DNA of 64,000 nucleotides, taken from Bacillota bacterium. Lineage in GTDB: Bacteria; Bacteroidota; Bacteroidia; Bacteroidales; Bacteroidaceae. Of the stretch, positions 27,314 through 36,584 are shown piece after piece (the first letter of the stretch is position 1; the number at the start of each line of letters is the position of its first letter). The position numbers were made by a program, and so were the translations under genes. Under the pieces are notes generated by a model. The model saw nothing but the letters and a program-made list of their open reading frames with translations. It did no database searches and was not told where the DNA came from. The stretch is taken from NCBI GenBank assembly GCA_023664625.1, contig JAMPFD010000005.1:124001-188000 (forward strand), written 5' to 3'.

Positions 27314-28081
27314 CTAAAACACCCACAACGGGCCGTTTCCTTTACCGACATGAAGGGAGCGGCCTTGTTCTATTCCCTTGTCTATCACCGCCTTTGCACC
27401 CCTTACGGCATCAGGAAGCGACAGCCCCTCTCCCAACAGTGACGCCACGGCACTTGACAGTGTGCAGCCGGTGCCATGAAGATTCCCCGTGGCAATGCGC
27501 GGTGAGGAATATTCACGGACAGTGCCGTCGGCAGCATACAGACGGTCAGTCATCATCATGCCGTCACCATGTCCGCCTTTTATGAGAAAGGCCGTCCCAT
27601 ACCTCTCTGCAAGCATACGCCCGGCGGCAGCATTATCCGGCGGCAGTCCTGCCAGACGCTCCGCCTCCGGAATGTTCGGTGTCACAAGAGTACAGAGCGG
27701 GAACAGTCCGTCACGGACAATCTCCATACACTCGTCGCTCATCAGCGGCGTGCCGCTTGTAGAAACCATCACCGGGTCACAGACCAAAGGCACTCTCAGC
27801 TGCCGCATGACATCGATGATGACCCGCGCCGCCCCCGTGCCGGGAATCATTCCCGTCTTCACCGCCGCGACATTCATGTCCTCAAGCACCGCCTCCAGCT
27901 GTGCCCGCAGCATCTCCTCAGGAACAGGCATGATCCTCTTCACCCCCATGGTGTTCTGTGCCGTCACGGCCGTAATGACCGTCACGGCATAATGCCCCAA
28001 AGAAGTGACGGTCTTCAAGTCCTGCTGTATTCCCGCACCGGCACACGTGTCACTGCCGGCAATGGTGAGTATCGTCTTCAT
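27314..28081 (-). CDS. thiD: Hydroxymethylpyrimidine / hydroxymethylpyrimidine phosphate kinase
   Basis: 255 residues from the ATG at 28081, which begins M-K-T-I-L-T-I-A-G-S-D, the canonical ThiD start; an upstream ATG would extend it by 18 unlikely residues. The ribokinase-fold features are clear: G-A-G-I-Q-Q-D-L-K near the start, K-T-G-M-I, L-I-K-G-G-H-G, and the anion hole H-G-T-G-C-T-L-S-S-A. It phosphorylates HMP and HMP-P for thiamine synthesis. It has its own promoter and is about 13 kb from the main thi operon. Confidence 0.94.
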   Translation of the reverse strand: MKTILTIAGSDTCAGAGIQQDLKTVTSLGHYAVTVITAVTAQNTMGVKRIMPVPEEMLRAQLEAVLEDMNVAAVKTGMIPGTGAARVIIDVMRQLRVPLVCDPVMVSTSGTPLMSDECMEIVRDGLFPLCTLVTPNIPEAERLAGLPPDNAAAGRMLAERYGTAFLIKGGHGDGMMMTDRLYAADGTVREYSSPRIATGNLHGTGCTLSSAVASLLGEGLSLPDAVRGAKAVIDKGIEQGRSLHVGKGNGPLWVF

Positions 28082-28132
28082 TGCTCTTCCTTTTTTTGTT
28101 TTCAAGATAGTTCCTCCTCCGTCCCTCCGCTG

Positions 28133-28163
28133 CAAAGTTACTCATAATCAGCGAAACCGCAAA
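28133..28163 (-). promoter_or_regulatory. Canonical promoter of thiD
   Basis: On the minus strand TTTG (28160-28163), 19 bases, then TAACTTTG (28133-28140). Both elements match the Bacteroidota consensus. The leader is about 45 nt, with no room for a TPP riboswitch. Confidence 0.75.
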
Positions 28164-28336
28164 GTCATTGCAGGATTAAGTTTGCCTGATGAATCAGTTT
28201 GCACAAAGTTCCCGCATAACATTGGAATTATTCTGCTCCTATAGCACAGAGGCATATATATTTTTTTTCATACCCGGTATCCATGGTACTGTCTGCACTG
28301 CTGTTTCAGACTTAGGAATAAACCGAGACCGGGAAC

Positions 28337-28635
28337 AAGTAACGACTCCCGGGAATTAGTTCATACAAAAAGGAACGCAATTGCTTTTCAGTTGATTAGC
28401 GCATGTAACCGAAGGAATAATACAGACATTATGACCGAAGGACAACTTTGCCGTCAAACCATACAGGCACAGCAAAATTTGTTTCGGTTCCACCGTGGCC
28501 GTAAAGAAACTGTTAAGCGAACGGAGACCAAGCTTGCTTGAAGTCTCCCGAGCGGGAGTTTTCTTATATAAAGAAACGGTTAAGCGAGCGGAGACCAGAC
28601 TTGCTTGAAGTCTCCCGAGCGGGAGTTTTCTTATG
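28337..28635 (+). repeat. Mosaic repeat copy with two foldback C modules
   Basis: The left end AAGTAACG and the diverged head (GAACGCAATTGCTTTTCAGT, ACCGAAGGAATAATACAGAC, CAAACCATACAGGCACAGC) match the 24.5- and 48.2-kb copies. Two tandem ~66-bp C modules follow (AAAGAAAC..TTAAGCGA...GGAGTTTTCTTAT). No right-end AGTTACTT follows, so the copy looks truncated at the integrase remnant. Confidence 0.6.
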
Positions 28636-28646
28636 GCACAGCATAG

Positions 28647-28829
28647 GCCTTGACATGTCCCCTATGTTGTCACCTCCGTTCATGGGAATCGACAGCAAAG
28701 TCGGGAGGCATCCCCGTCAGAGTAATCAGCGACGGACTCGGCCACGACAGTGAGCTTACGACGCTGATTTACCTCTCCACCACTGCCACAGACAGGGCAA
28801 ATGCAACAATAATGAGACTGTTACGGTAG
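28647..28829 (+). pseudogene. C-terminal remnant of a tyrosine recombinase (integrase)
   Basis: Sixty codons after an in-frame stop (28644) end at 28829. They contain G-G-I-P-V-R-V-I-S-D-G-L-G-H-D-S, then T-T-L-I-Y-L-S and D-R-A-N-A-T-I-M. This is the L-G-H-x-S / catalytic-Tyr box of phage-type integrases, with the nucleophile Tyr in I-Y-L. Everything upstream of this catalytic end is lost, abutting the mosaic repeat. It lies 400 bases before the AT-rich operon at 29.2 kb, which suggests an old integration boundary (inference). Confidence 0.65.
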
Positions 28830-28910
28830 CAGAATATCCGAAAAAATACGTACTCCCCTCCACAAAAAAAACATAGGCGGACAAGGACATACACCTTGCC
28901 GCACATACAG

Positions 28911-29031
28911 AAAAAAAACAGGTTCTCCCGTTCATTTCCTCTTGAAAGATGAATGAGAGAACCTGTTTCTCTTTATCAAGCCGGTGAAATCCTTTTTTCC
29001 AACGCAAAACTCTTCGGAAGAGTTACTTAGC
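28911..29031 (-). ncRNA. Candidate small RNA between integrase remnant and sigma-factor operon
   Basis: On the minus strand a TATCTTTG box (29038-29045) precedes about 120 bases with no ATG-started frame. First comes hairpin AACTCTTC-CGAAGAGTT (29008-29024). At the end is a terminator: CAGGTTCTC (28957-28965) pairs with GAGAACCTG (28919-28927), extended by CATT/AATG pairs, then eight T. The CTCTTCCGAAGAG palindrome recurs at 29183-29195 upstream of the sigma gene. Confidence 0.45.
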
Positions 29032-29226
29032 CGCCTGCAAAGATATAAATTATATTTGAAAAACAAGCAATTATCTTCCTCTTTTTTACCCCCCCCGAAA
29101 ATATTTTGAACATTTGTCAGGCAAAACAGAGATATACGGCCTACAAACAACTGTATATGTGCCGTTTACACATATTCAGTAACTCTTCCGAAGAGATACA
29201 TAATAAAAAACATCATAACACCGCAT

Positions 29227-29817
29227 ATGACAATGGAAACAGCCAACCTCTCAGACCGGCAAATCGTTCAGGCGATTTTGGACAGGGACACCGTCGTCAC
29301 GAAGGAGTTCCTATATAGGAAATGCTATCCCTTGTTCAAGTCCGTCTACAATAAGTATTACACCGACTGCGAAAACTGCTTCGAACTTATTGATGAAATA
29401 TACGTCTATATTATGATTCCCCAGAAAAATACAGGCATCTCGAAGCTCGCGGCATTCGGATTCAGGTGTACGCTGACCATGTGGCTGAGGATTGTCGTGG
29501 AAAACTATTGTCGTCAGCTCTATGCCCGCCGCATGGAAACCGACAGTGATTCTGACGCAGGCAGTGATAGAAATATGCCTGATGACGAATCTTTAACGGG
29601 AAACACCCGGAACATTGACATGGAAGACGTGCATAAAATACTGAACATGATGCCCAATCAACGCTACCGCCGGTTGATTGAGTACCGCTATGTCAACGAA
29701 AAGACCAACAAGGAGACTGCCATGCTGCTCGGCATGACCATGGCAAACTACTACAACAAACACAAACTCGCCAAGGCGCAGTATTGTGAAGCACTAAGGA
29801 AGGAGGGGTTGATATGA
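29227..29817 (+). CDS. ECF-like RNA polymerase sigma factor
   Basis: 196 residues. The N-terminal half has helices in the place of sigma region 2 (F-L-Y-R-K-C-Y-P-L-F-K-S-V-Y, I-D-E-I-Y-V-Y-I, M-W-L-R-I-V-V-E-N-Y). A charged linker follows (~105-125). A region-4-like helix-turn-helix is at ~135-190 (L-N-M-M-P-N-Q-R-Y-R-R-L-I and N-K-E-T-A-M-L-L-G-M-T). It likely directs RNA polymerase to its own operon. No anti-sigma gene is recognisable; the next gene overlaps by four bases (ATGA) and could play that part. A second ATG at 29233 is an equally possible start. Confidence 0.75.
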   Translation: MTMETANLSDRQIVQAILDRDTVVTKEFLYRKCYPLFKSVYNKYYTDCENCFELIDEIYVYIMIPQKNTGISKLAAFGFRCTLTMWLRIVVENYCRQLYARRMETDSDSDAGSDRNMPDDESLTGNTRNIDMEDVHKILNMMPNQRYRRLIEYRYVNEKTNKETAMLLGMTMANYYNKHKLAKAQYCEALRKEGLI

Positions 29818-31181
29818 AAAGCATAGAAGAACTTTTTTCTCGTTTTGGTGACCTTCAAGAGCTTCCTGTATCTGAAGAAATGTTGGGAGCTTACGCTGAA
29901 GGCAATTTGAGCGAGGGTGAAGTCTCAGAGATTATACCGGTTTTAAATCAAGATGGCATATTGTCTATCATAATGACTTCTATCAAAGATGCTCAATACG
30001 CTGAAAATAAATTTGATTTTTTTTCAACATATCAGATAGATTTTCCGGATGATGACTTTTTTACTAATACATACGAAACAGAAGGAACAGAAACTATGAG
30101 CAGAACATCTTACAACATCTACGGCGAAGCTGGAGAAAATATTAAAGATCCGGTATATATTCTGCAACCGGACGACCATTCTTGTGCTCTCAGAAGCCAA
30201 CAGATAGTGTTACGCGATTTTGGCATTGACATACCATTTGACAAATTAGAAGAACTGGCGTTATCCAGTGGTGTGTACACTGACCAAGGTACATATACAT
30301 ATGATATTGGCAAAGTTCTCCAAATAGCTGGTGTTGATATGCATCAGGTACAAGGCACATCTTTTTTGGACCTGACAAACGAACTCGCACAAGGGCATCG
30401 CATTATCGTTAGTGTTGATGCGAATGAACTTTGGTATACAGATCCTGCCAGCAAGTTAAAGAACTGGTTTAATGACGCAATTGGCAATCAAGGAGGTAAT
30501 CATGCGCTTATCGTTGCAGGAGTTGAAGTCAACCCTCAGAATCACAACGATGTAAAAGTTGTTTTAACCGACCCCGGTGCCGGTCATTTACGTGTTGAAT
30601 ACCCATTGGAACAGTTCATGGATGCATGGAAGGACTCTAATTGTTTCATGGCTGCGACGGATAATCCTGCACCATATCAATATGATGCAAATACTGGTAT
30701 GGAAGTTCCATCTAACTTTATGGTTCAGCAATATGTCAACAACTTTGTTGCATCCAATGGCTACCAATTGAGCCCAGATATGATAAATATTCCACAAGAT
30801 TACCAGCCAGCCTTTACAGGACATTTGGATATGGTGGGTGATATGGATTATCAAAGCTTTGAAGACTCTTATAGCGAGATGTCAGAAAATCGTATTCCCT
30901 CATCATTATCTATTAAAGAGCAAATAGAGGAATTAGCAAAATCTTATCATAGTGAAGTCCGTGAGACCACAGGCTCTGTTGGAACTGATAAAACAGAGAA
31001 AGAAGAAACGCAAGATGATGAAGTGGATGACGACAACGAAAAAACTACAGATGATGCTGACGAGGAGGAATCTGACGACAACGATGACAACGATGACGAA
31101 GATTCAGATGATGACGAAGATTCTGGCGAGTCAGAGGAGAAGTCCCCAGGCCCAGAGGATGACAATGATATTGATGAATAA
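29814..31181 (+). CDS. C39-like cysteine protease with acidic C-terminal tail
   Basis: 455 residues, translationally coupled to the sigma gene by ATGA. The first ~95 residues are acidic, and E-E-M-L-G-A-Y-A-E-G-N-L resembles the zinc-less anti-sigma N-termini that follow ECF sigma genes. Residues ~115-275 form a papain-like C39 fold: Q118-P-D-D-H-S-C124 supplies the oxyanion Gln and nucleophile, G-G-N-H230-A-L-I-V the His, and L-T-D253-P-G the Asp. Residues ~395-455 are almost entirely Asp/Glu. There is no signal peptide or ABC transporter part, so it is not a bacteriocin exporter. Substrate unknown. Confidence 0.7.
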   Translation: MKSIEELFSRFGDLQELPVSEEMLGAYAEGNLSEGEVSEIIPVLNQDGILSIIMTSIKDAQYAENKFDFFSTYQIDFPDDDFFTNTYETEGTETMSRTSYNIYGEAGENIKDPVYILQPDDHSCALRSQQIVLRDFGIDIPFDKLEELALSSGVYTDQGTYTYDIGKVLQIAGVDMHQVQGTSFLDLTNELAQGHRIIVSVDANELWYTDPASKLKNWFNDAIGNQGGNHALIVAGVEVNPQNHNDVKVVLTDPGAGHLRVEYPLEQFMDAWKDSNCFMAATDNPAPYQYDANTGMEVPSNFMVQQYVNNFVASNGYQLSPDMINIPQDYQPAFTGHLDMVGDMDYQSFEDSYSEMSENRIPSSLSIKEQIEELAKSYHSEVRETTGSVGTDKTEKEETQDDEVDDDNEKTTDDADEEESDDNDDNDDEDSDDDEDSGESEEKSPGPEDDNDIDE

Positions 31182-31199
31182 AATACAAAAATATTGCGT

Positions 31200-32576
31200 A
31201 TGTCAACAGCAGGATTTTTCTTAGGCGGTATGCTCAGCAGAATTGCCGGACCTATCGCACAAGACTGGTTTAGATATAAAACCAAACTTGGTAGGGATAT
31301 TGCATCAAGAGAAGAGGAAGCAAAAAAAAGGATGAGTCAAAATGAACTTGAAAACAAGTTAAAGCTTAGTGCTCAGGATCATAAGGAAAAGTTGGCGGAA
31401 TTAGACAAACAATACTTAGACAATAGGAAGCGAGCAGAAGAACAGATGTATATTGCTCGAGAGGAATGGCAGCAGAAATTATTCTGGGAAAAATGCTTTC
31501 CACTACGCAATCCTTATGAATTGCCATTGGGCTACGAGCCAGTATTTGACGAATCAAAGCATCGCGTTGAGGGGCGTTGTCGGTTGTCTACTGTCACCTT
31601 GCCAAACCAGCGACAAATAGTTCCATTACGTATTATAACTGCTCTTAAAGATAATACGCATTCATCAGCTATAAGCATCAATGGTGATTTGTCGATGTTT
31701 CTTGTTAACAATTTTGCAGCGAATGGTATTCACGCTGTGGTATCAGATATTGGCTCATGGAGAGAGGATGCTCCAATTAATGATGCGTCTATCAATTATC
31801 TTTTTAAGGGAGCAAAAGGGCAACCTACTATGGTAATAATGCCGACCTTTACTAATAATGGCTCTACTGTACGCTTGAAAGTGTGGTCGTGGGGATTAGG
31901 TGAAGAACTAAGCTACCCAATTGGATTTGATTTTGGTTGGTATAATATAGATGCTGTCAAGCGGCATGTACTATATTCCGAGATTAAAAAATTCAAACGT
32001 ATTCTTGAACGGACAGAGCTATCCCTACCTCCTGAATATAAGAAGTTAAACATCAATATTAAGAAGTTATCTATGTTGGAGAAATTCGAGTCTTCCATTT
32101 CAAAAGAGGACTTTGACAATCTCCTTTTACTAATGGATGTACCAGATGAGATTAGAAACAAAGTTGAACAAAAATCAAATGAGATAATCTCCTCTATTTT
32201 TTCCTGCTTGGCAGGTATGCAGGCTGATAGTTACCATCTTTCACTGTATGGCACAATCCCGTTATTGCCATATAAATTGCATGAGATGAAAGGTATAGAA
32301 CTTATGCTGCCATTTATCAGAGATTTTTATCTGTCTTTGGTTAATGGAAAAACCATAGAGGGCGTTATTACGCATAGTCAAGCCGCCTCAATTGAGTTGC
32401 AATTAGCCAAAGAAATGAAGCTTCTTAACTGTAATCCAGAAATGTATGAGGACTTACTTTCTAATGTAAGACTCCTAAACGGTTCTGTTGAAGGAGCTGA
32501 CCATCTAACAATTGTAGAAGAATTGAGAGCATTAAAGTTAAACAATAACAAATTATTAAGTCATGACAAACATTGA
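31200..32576 (+). CDS. Unknown protein with N-terminal hydrophobic patch and coiled coil
   Basis: 458 residues from the ATG at 31200; a TTG two codons earlier is not preferred. Residues 4-20 are a short glycine-rich hydrophobic stretch (A-G-F-F-L-G-G-M-L-S). Residues ~30-95 are a charged coiled coil (E-E-E-A-K-K-R ... L-A-E-L-D-K-Q-Y). The remainder (~100-458) is a globular domain I do not recognise. It overlaps the first dynamin gene by 14 bases, suggesting the two products are made in fixed ratio and may form a complex, with this protein as a possible membrane adaptor (inference). Confidence 0.6.
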   Translation: MSTAGFFLGGMLSRIAGPIAQDWFRYKTKLGRDIASREEEAKKRMSQNELENKLKLSAQDHKEKLAELDKQYLDNRKRAEEQMYIAREEWQQKLFWEKCFPLRNPYELPLGYEPVFDESKHRVEGRCRLSTVTLPNQRQIVPLRIITALKDNTHSSAISINGDLSMFLVNNFAANGIHAVVSDIGSWREDAPINDASINYLFKGAKGQPTMVIMPTFTNNGSTVRLKVWSWGLGEELSYPIGFDFGWYNIDAVKRHVLYSEIKKFKRILERTELSLPPEYKKLNINIKKLSMLEKFESSISKEDFDNLLLLMDVPDEIRNKVEQKSNEIISSIFSCLAGMQADSYHLSLYGTIPLLPYKLHEMKGIELMLPFIRDFYLSLVNGKTIEGVITHSQAASIELQLAKEMKLLNCNPEMYEDLLSNVRLLNGSVEGADHLTIVEELRALKLNNNKLLSHDKH

Positions 32577-33933
32577 AAAATTAAACTTTTACGAACAGCT
32601 TGCAGAGCTTCTTAAAGGGAATGTTAAACCTAAAAGTGAAGAAGTTATTAATGGCGAAGAGTTCTGTGACTTTTTGAGAAGAGCGATTACTGCATATTTT
32701 GAAGAAACACATAAGCTTGATGTTTTTTCTGATGAATTCAATCTTAGGGAGTTCTTAGCAGAATATGTAGACTTCCCTATAGAGCGTATGAAAGAACAAA
32801 TGGAAAAAACATGGCTTTGTGACAAGTTAACAATAGGACTTATGGGGCATTTTTCCACAGGAAAGACAACCGCCCTCAATCTCCTTTTTGGTGAATCTTT
32901 CCAAACAAATAGCCATGAGAATACGGCTCTTGCCACCTATCTTACCAAGGGAACAAGAACAAATATTGTAACAATAGTGGATAGGGCTGGTCAATCTCAA
33001 GATTTAACCGTGCAACAATGTAAGCTTTTAGATTATGCGAATGGTGTAGAAGATTTCCCCTTTGCAAGAATCTTTAGCTACATGGTCAAAGAAAACAATA
33101 GCAAGGCACTTCAAGACCTTACTATTATTGATACTCCTGGATTATTTTCCACGTCATCAGGACACTCTGCTCCCACTCTTAATGCTGTTTCTAGTTGTGA
33201 TGCTATTTTCTGGTTTATCAATATTACAGACAGCGCAAGCAAAGAAGACATTAAGAGTATCAAAGACTATGTTGGGGGATTACCATTATATCTTGTATTC
33301 TCCTATGTAGATGCAAGAGGTACAACGCCACAAGAGGTAGAGTCATCAATATCAGAAATTCTCAGTAAAATCAAGAATAGCGAAATCAATTACAAAGGAT
33401 GTCTGAAACTTGGTAAAAGAGAAGCAACTCAACAACAATTCAAATCAGAAGCTCATAAGCTCTTGAAAAAAATGTCTAATGAGTACCATGCCTACGCTCC
33501 TGGAGCACATATAATTTACGCTATCAACTTCTTGGAAGGCTTCCTTACTGAATGCAAATCGCAATTTGCAGAGAGTTTAACAGAATTAGACAATGAAAAA
33601 GACAACCTCTTAGCAGATTATACATCTTCATGTCGGACATTTGTAACGGAACACGGCAATAGTATCTCGCGCTTTAATAACATGATTGACACATTCGACA
33701 ATCGTTGTAATGGTGCGGCACTCTGCATGGGAGCACACAACGCGCTCCGCAATAACATTAATAGTATTTCAGAGTCGCTAAGCGAGATGGGACGTGCATA
33801 CAATAATATAAATGAATCTAAACTTGTAGATTTCGGAAGCAATGTAGCTAAAATGAATATGCTGCAATACAAGTTGGATCGATTATCGGAAATTCTTTCT
33901 AAACTTACAGAACTTAAAGAGTCACTCGCATAA
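32563..33933 (+). CDS. Dynamin-like GTPase, first of a pair
   Basis: 456 residues. P-loop G95-H-F-S-T-G-K101-T-T, a switch Thr in N-T-A-L-A-T, G3 motif D-T-P-G near residue 191, and a G4 region reduced to S-Y-V-D-A-R-G, lacking the usual (N/T)KxD. Long helical segments rich in Glu/Asn follow (~330-456). Bacterial dynamins work on membranes, often as unequal pairs; this member would partner the larger next gene, 12 bases downstream. The weak G4 suggests altered or regulatory nucleotide binding. Paired dynamins are known in LeoABC and in the Eleos anti-phage system. Confidence 0.8.
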   Translation: MTNIEKLNFYEQLAELLKGNVKPKSEEVINGEEFCDFLRRAITAYFEETHKLDVFSDEFNLREFLAEYVDFPIERMKEQMEKTWLCDKLTIGLMGHFSTGKTTALNLLFGESFQTNSHENTALATYLTKGTRTNIVTIVDRAGQSQDLTVQQCKLLDYANGVEDFPFARIFSYMVKENNSKALQDLTIIDTPGLFSTSSGHSAPTLNAVSSCDAIFWFINITDSASKEDIKSIKDYVGGLPLYLVFSYVDARGTTPQEVESSISEILSKIKNSEINYKGCLKLGKREATQQQFKSEAHKLLKKMSNEYHAYAPGAHIIYAINFLEGFLTECKSQFAESLTELDNEKDNLLADYTSSCRTFVTEHGNSISRFNNMIDTFDNRCNGAALCMGAHNALRNNINSISESLSEMGRAYNNINESKLVDFGSNVAKMNMLQYKLDRLSEILSKLTELKESLA

Positions 33934-33945
33934 TAATAAAAATAT

Positions 33946-35892
33946 ATGATCGAAAGAGCAAAAATACAGTCCATTCTGGACAATCTTAGAAACTGTAGTC
34001 GTATTGAAAGTACATTCTACGATGAATTAGACAAGAGTTTTGACGCACAGACTCTTAATATTGGTGTAGTTGGCAAAATGAATGCGGGAAAATCATCTTT
34101 AGTAAATGCTGCTATCTTTGGAGATGAGATTTTACCTTCTGGAACTGCCCCTGTAACTGTAACCCTAACGGAGGTTTCATATGGTTTGAAAGACGAAGCC
34201 ATCGTTGAATATATGTCTGAGCAAGATGTTGAAGATTTGAAACTAAAAGCTCAATATCAAGGAGAAGACTTGATTCTCGCAGAGAAAGCTCGTGCTGCCA
34301 AAGATGTCCTATCTTCACTTTCGGCTGACTTCGAAAATTATCTCGGGAAAACAACAGAACCAATTAGTCTTTCAGACCTGAGAAAATATGTTGATGCTAA
34401 GGGTGAAATGAGTGGTCTTGCAAAGTCTGTTAAGATTACGCTCAACAATGAAAATCTAAAAGGGGTCACGATAATTGATACTCCAGGATTCAACGACCCT
34501 ATTACATCACGTGGCGAAACGACGAAGAAGGCTTTGCAAAAATGCCACGTTCTGCTATTCGTTCATAATAAAGACGGCTATGATTCTACTGATGTTGCAC
34601 TTCTTACGGAGCAAGTTGACTATGCTGGAATATCTGAAATAGTTGACATCTTAAATAAAGTAGACCTTCTGCAAGATGACATTTCAAAATGGCCAAAGGA
34701 GCTTGATTATTTTATTCAAAAACGCTCCAATATTAGAATCGAAAAAGAATCAATAAAACAACTGCTTGCAAACTCTCATGCTGTATATACAAGTTCACTC
34801 ATGGCTTTATGTGGCTTAATACCGTATAAAAAAATGACCGAAGACTTAAAATATCAGTATGGTGGGTTTGAAGAAGATTTTGAACTGCTTGGAAAAATCT
34901 CTGATCGTGAACAACAACAAAAGTCCTTTGTTGAATATAGCAACATTGAATCTGTTGTAAAGGAGATTAACCGCCTTGCTAAAGAAGGCTCCATATATTT
35001 GGTTAATGGTCCTTTGATGACTCTCCATGGTAAATTAACTTCCGTTGTTAAGTTTATCTTAAGTGAAATTAATTCAAAGCAGGCGAAAATAAATTCACTC
35101 AATGTTGGCATTGAAGCCAATAGAAAAAACCTTGAAAGTTTTGAGGAGTTTATGACATCTGTAATGAAAAAAGTGTCAAACTCTACTCTGGAGATGGACC
35201 TTACAGACTTAATAAACAAATCGATCAAACAACTTCAAAGTTTTAGAGCAAGTGAAGCCGCTCGTGAATTTACAGAGAAACGTTACCCAGAGCCTGGCAC
35301 ATTCACGACTGGAGTAACAAAAGCAAATATAGCTAATTATAACACGTTCTCATCTGGTTTTGAGAACTCAGTCAGAGATATACTGAACAATCTTAAGGAT
35401 GCATTTGTTAATTCATGTAAGAAAGAAATTAATGCCCTGTTACTTGGATTGGCAAACACATCTCTGATAGATAAGGAACATACAGAGAATCTTAAAGCAT
35501 CTCTTATTAACTCGTTCATCAAAATAATAAATGAGATTAATGTTATAGTTCCATCTCATAGGATTTCGGAGCTTCCCTCTGGGAACCAAAAGCAATGGGA
35601 TAAGCTCAGAGCTAAATTCCTTAATAGTTACGATGATGAGAAAATTTGCAATCTAAAAGAAGGACAGTTTGCACCATTTAAACAGACGGTAGATTCCTTG
35701 GGATATGTGAACATCGCTATACAAGAACTTGATCGTCTTAGAAACGAAATTCTCGACTCTCTGAACAAATCTCCATTCGAAAAGCAAAAGAAGGTCAAAG
35801 AACTATCCGAGGCAATAGAAGCTCTAAATGATGAACTTTCTGTCATCAATGGGCATATTAAATCCATTGACGAACTTAAAGAAAATTTATAA
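33946..35892 (+). CDS. Dynamin-family GTPase, second of a pair
   Basis: 648 residues. All GTPase motifs are intact: P-loop G43-K-M-N-A-G-K-S50, G2 Thr in S-G-T-A-P-V-T (~63-69), D-T-P-G-F-N near 177, and N-K-V-D at 237-240. Helical stalk-like segments follow, and the C-terminal ~60 residues form a coiled coil (L-S-E-A-I-E-A-L-N-D-E-L). No transmembrane hairpin is obvious, so membrane contact may come from the partners. It overlaps the next gene by one base (TAATG). Confidence 0.85.
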   Translation: MIERAKIQSILDNLRNCSRIESTFYDELDKSFDAQTLNIGVVGKMNAGKSSLVNAAIFGDEILPSGTAPVTVTLTEVSYGLKDEAIVEYMSEQDVEDLKLKAQYQGEDLILAEKARAAKDVLSSLSADFENYLGKTTEPISLSDLRKYVDAKGEMSGLAKSVKITLNNENLKGVTIIDTPGFNDPITSRGETTKKALQKCHVLLFVHNKDGYDSTDVALLTEQVDYAGISEIVDILNKVDLLQDDISKWPKELDYFIQKRSNIRIEKESIKQLLANSHAVYTSSLMALCGLIPYKKMTEDLKYQYGGFEEDFELLGKISDREQQQKSFVEYSNIESVVKEINRLAKEGSIYLVNGPLMTLHGKLTSVVKFILSEINSKQAKINSLNVGIEANRKNLESFEEFMTSVMKKVSNSTLEMDLTDLINKSIKQLQSFRASEAAREFTEKRYPEPGTFTTGVTKANIANYNTFSSGFENSVRDILNNLKDAFVNSCKKEINALLLGLANTSLIDKEHTENLKASLINSFIKIINEINVIVPSHRISELPSGNQKQWDKLRAKFLNSYDDEKICNLKEGQFAPFKQTVDSLGYVNIAIQELDRLRNEILDSLNKSPFEKQKKVKELSEAIEALNDELSVINGHIKSIDELKENL

Positions 35893-36584
35893 TGAAAGTC
35901 AAATATATGTGGACACATTTAATAACACTGATTGTTGGTTTTGCAACGGGCTGTAAAATCAAAGACCTGCTTGGAGATACCGATGCTAGGGATTTCTTTG
36001 GCAAATCCCGTAATGGTCAGCCCCATAATTATAGTCATAATTCACCGCGAGTCAATCAAATCCCTATAGTAGAACAAACACCTCGTTCTTCAACTGCTAA
36101 TACAGGGTTTAGCCTTCGTTCAATACAACATGTTTTCAACGAATATCATGTTGAACTACTGAATGATAATTCTTTCAATGTACTACTGCGCGAGATAAGA
36201 AATTCCTGTTACAAAAATATTCTTCGTACAATTGTTGAAAAAGCGACATCTGCCGACAAACTTGTCGAAATTTTGAAATTTGAATCTACTCCAACATTTC
36301 CTATTTCAATAATTCCATCAAATTCTGTTCCATTTTTTGAAGAGGAGAAAATTGACGATTTAATTAGGCAAGAAAATATCAGTCCGCAACAGGTAGGCTC
36401 TATAGATGAAAAAGTAAAATTTCTCCTTACATTATCTCATTCTCGTGGTATAGAGGATTTTAAGAATACGCTTGGGGCATATTTTAATGAAATTATGACC
36501 CAATCCGAAAACCATGAAGACATTACGGGATTATATGAACAAATTATGAAAACTATTAATCGCCGATATGAATTCATGAAATAA
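35892..36584 (+). CDS. Small membrane-anchored protein of the dynamin operon
   Basis: 230 residues. Residues ~6-22 are a hydrophobic helix (W-T-H-L-I-T-L-I-V-G-F-A-T-G-C); the terminal A-T-G-C could be read as a poor lipobox. A polar, Asn/Ser/Pro-rich linker follows (~35-70), then a helical domain I do not recognise (~75-230). As last gene of the operon it may tether the dynamin complex to the membrane (inference). Confidence 0.6.
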   Translation: MKVKYMWTHLITLIVGFATGCKIKDLLGDTDARDFFGKSRNGQPHNYSHNSPRVNQIPIVEQTPRSSTANTGFSLRSIQHVFNEYHVELLNDNSFNVLLREIRNSCYKNILRTIVEKATSADKLVEILKFESTPTFPISIIPSNSVPFFEEEKIDDLIRQENISPQQVGSIDEKVKFLLTLSHSRGIEDFKNTLGAYFNEIMTQSENHEDITGLYEQIMKTINRRYEFMK

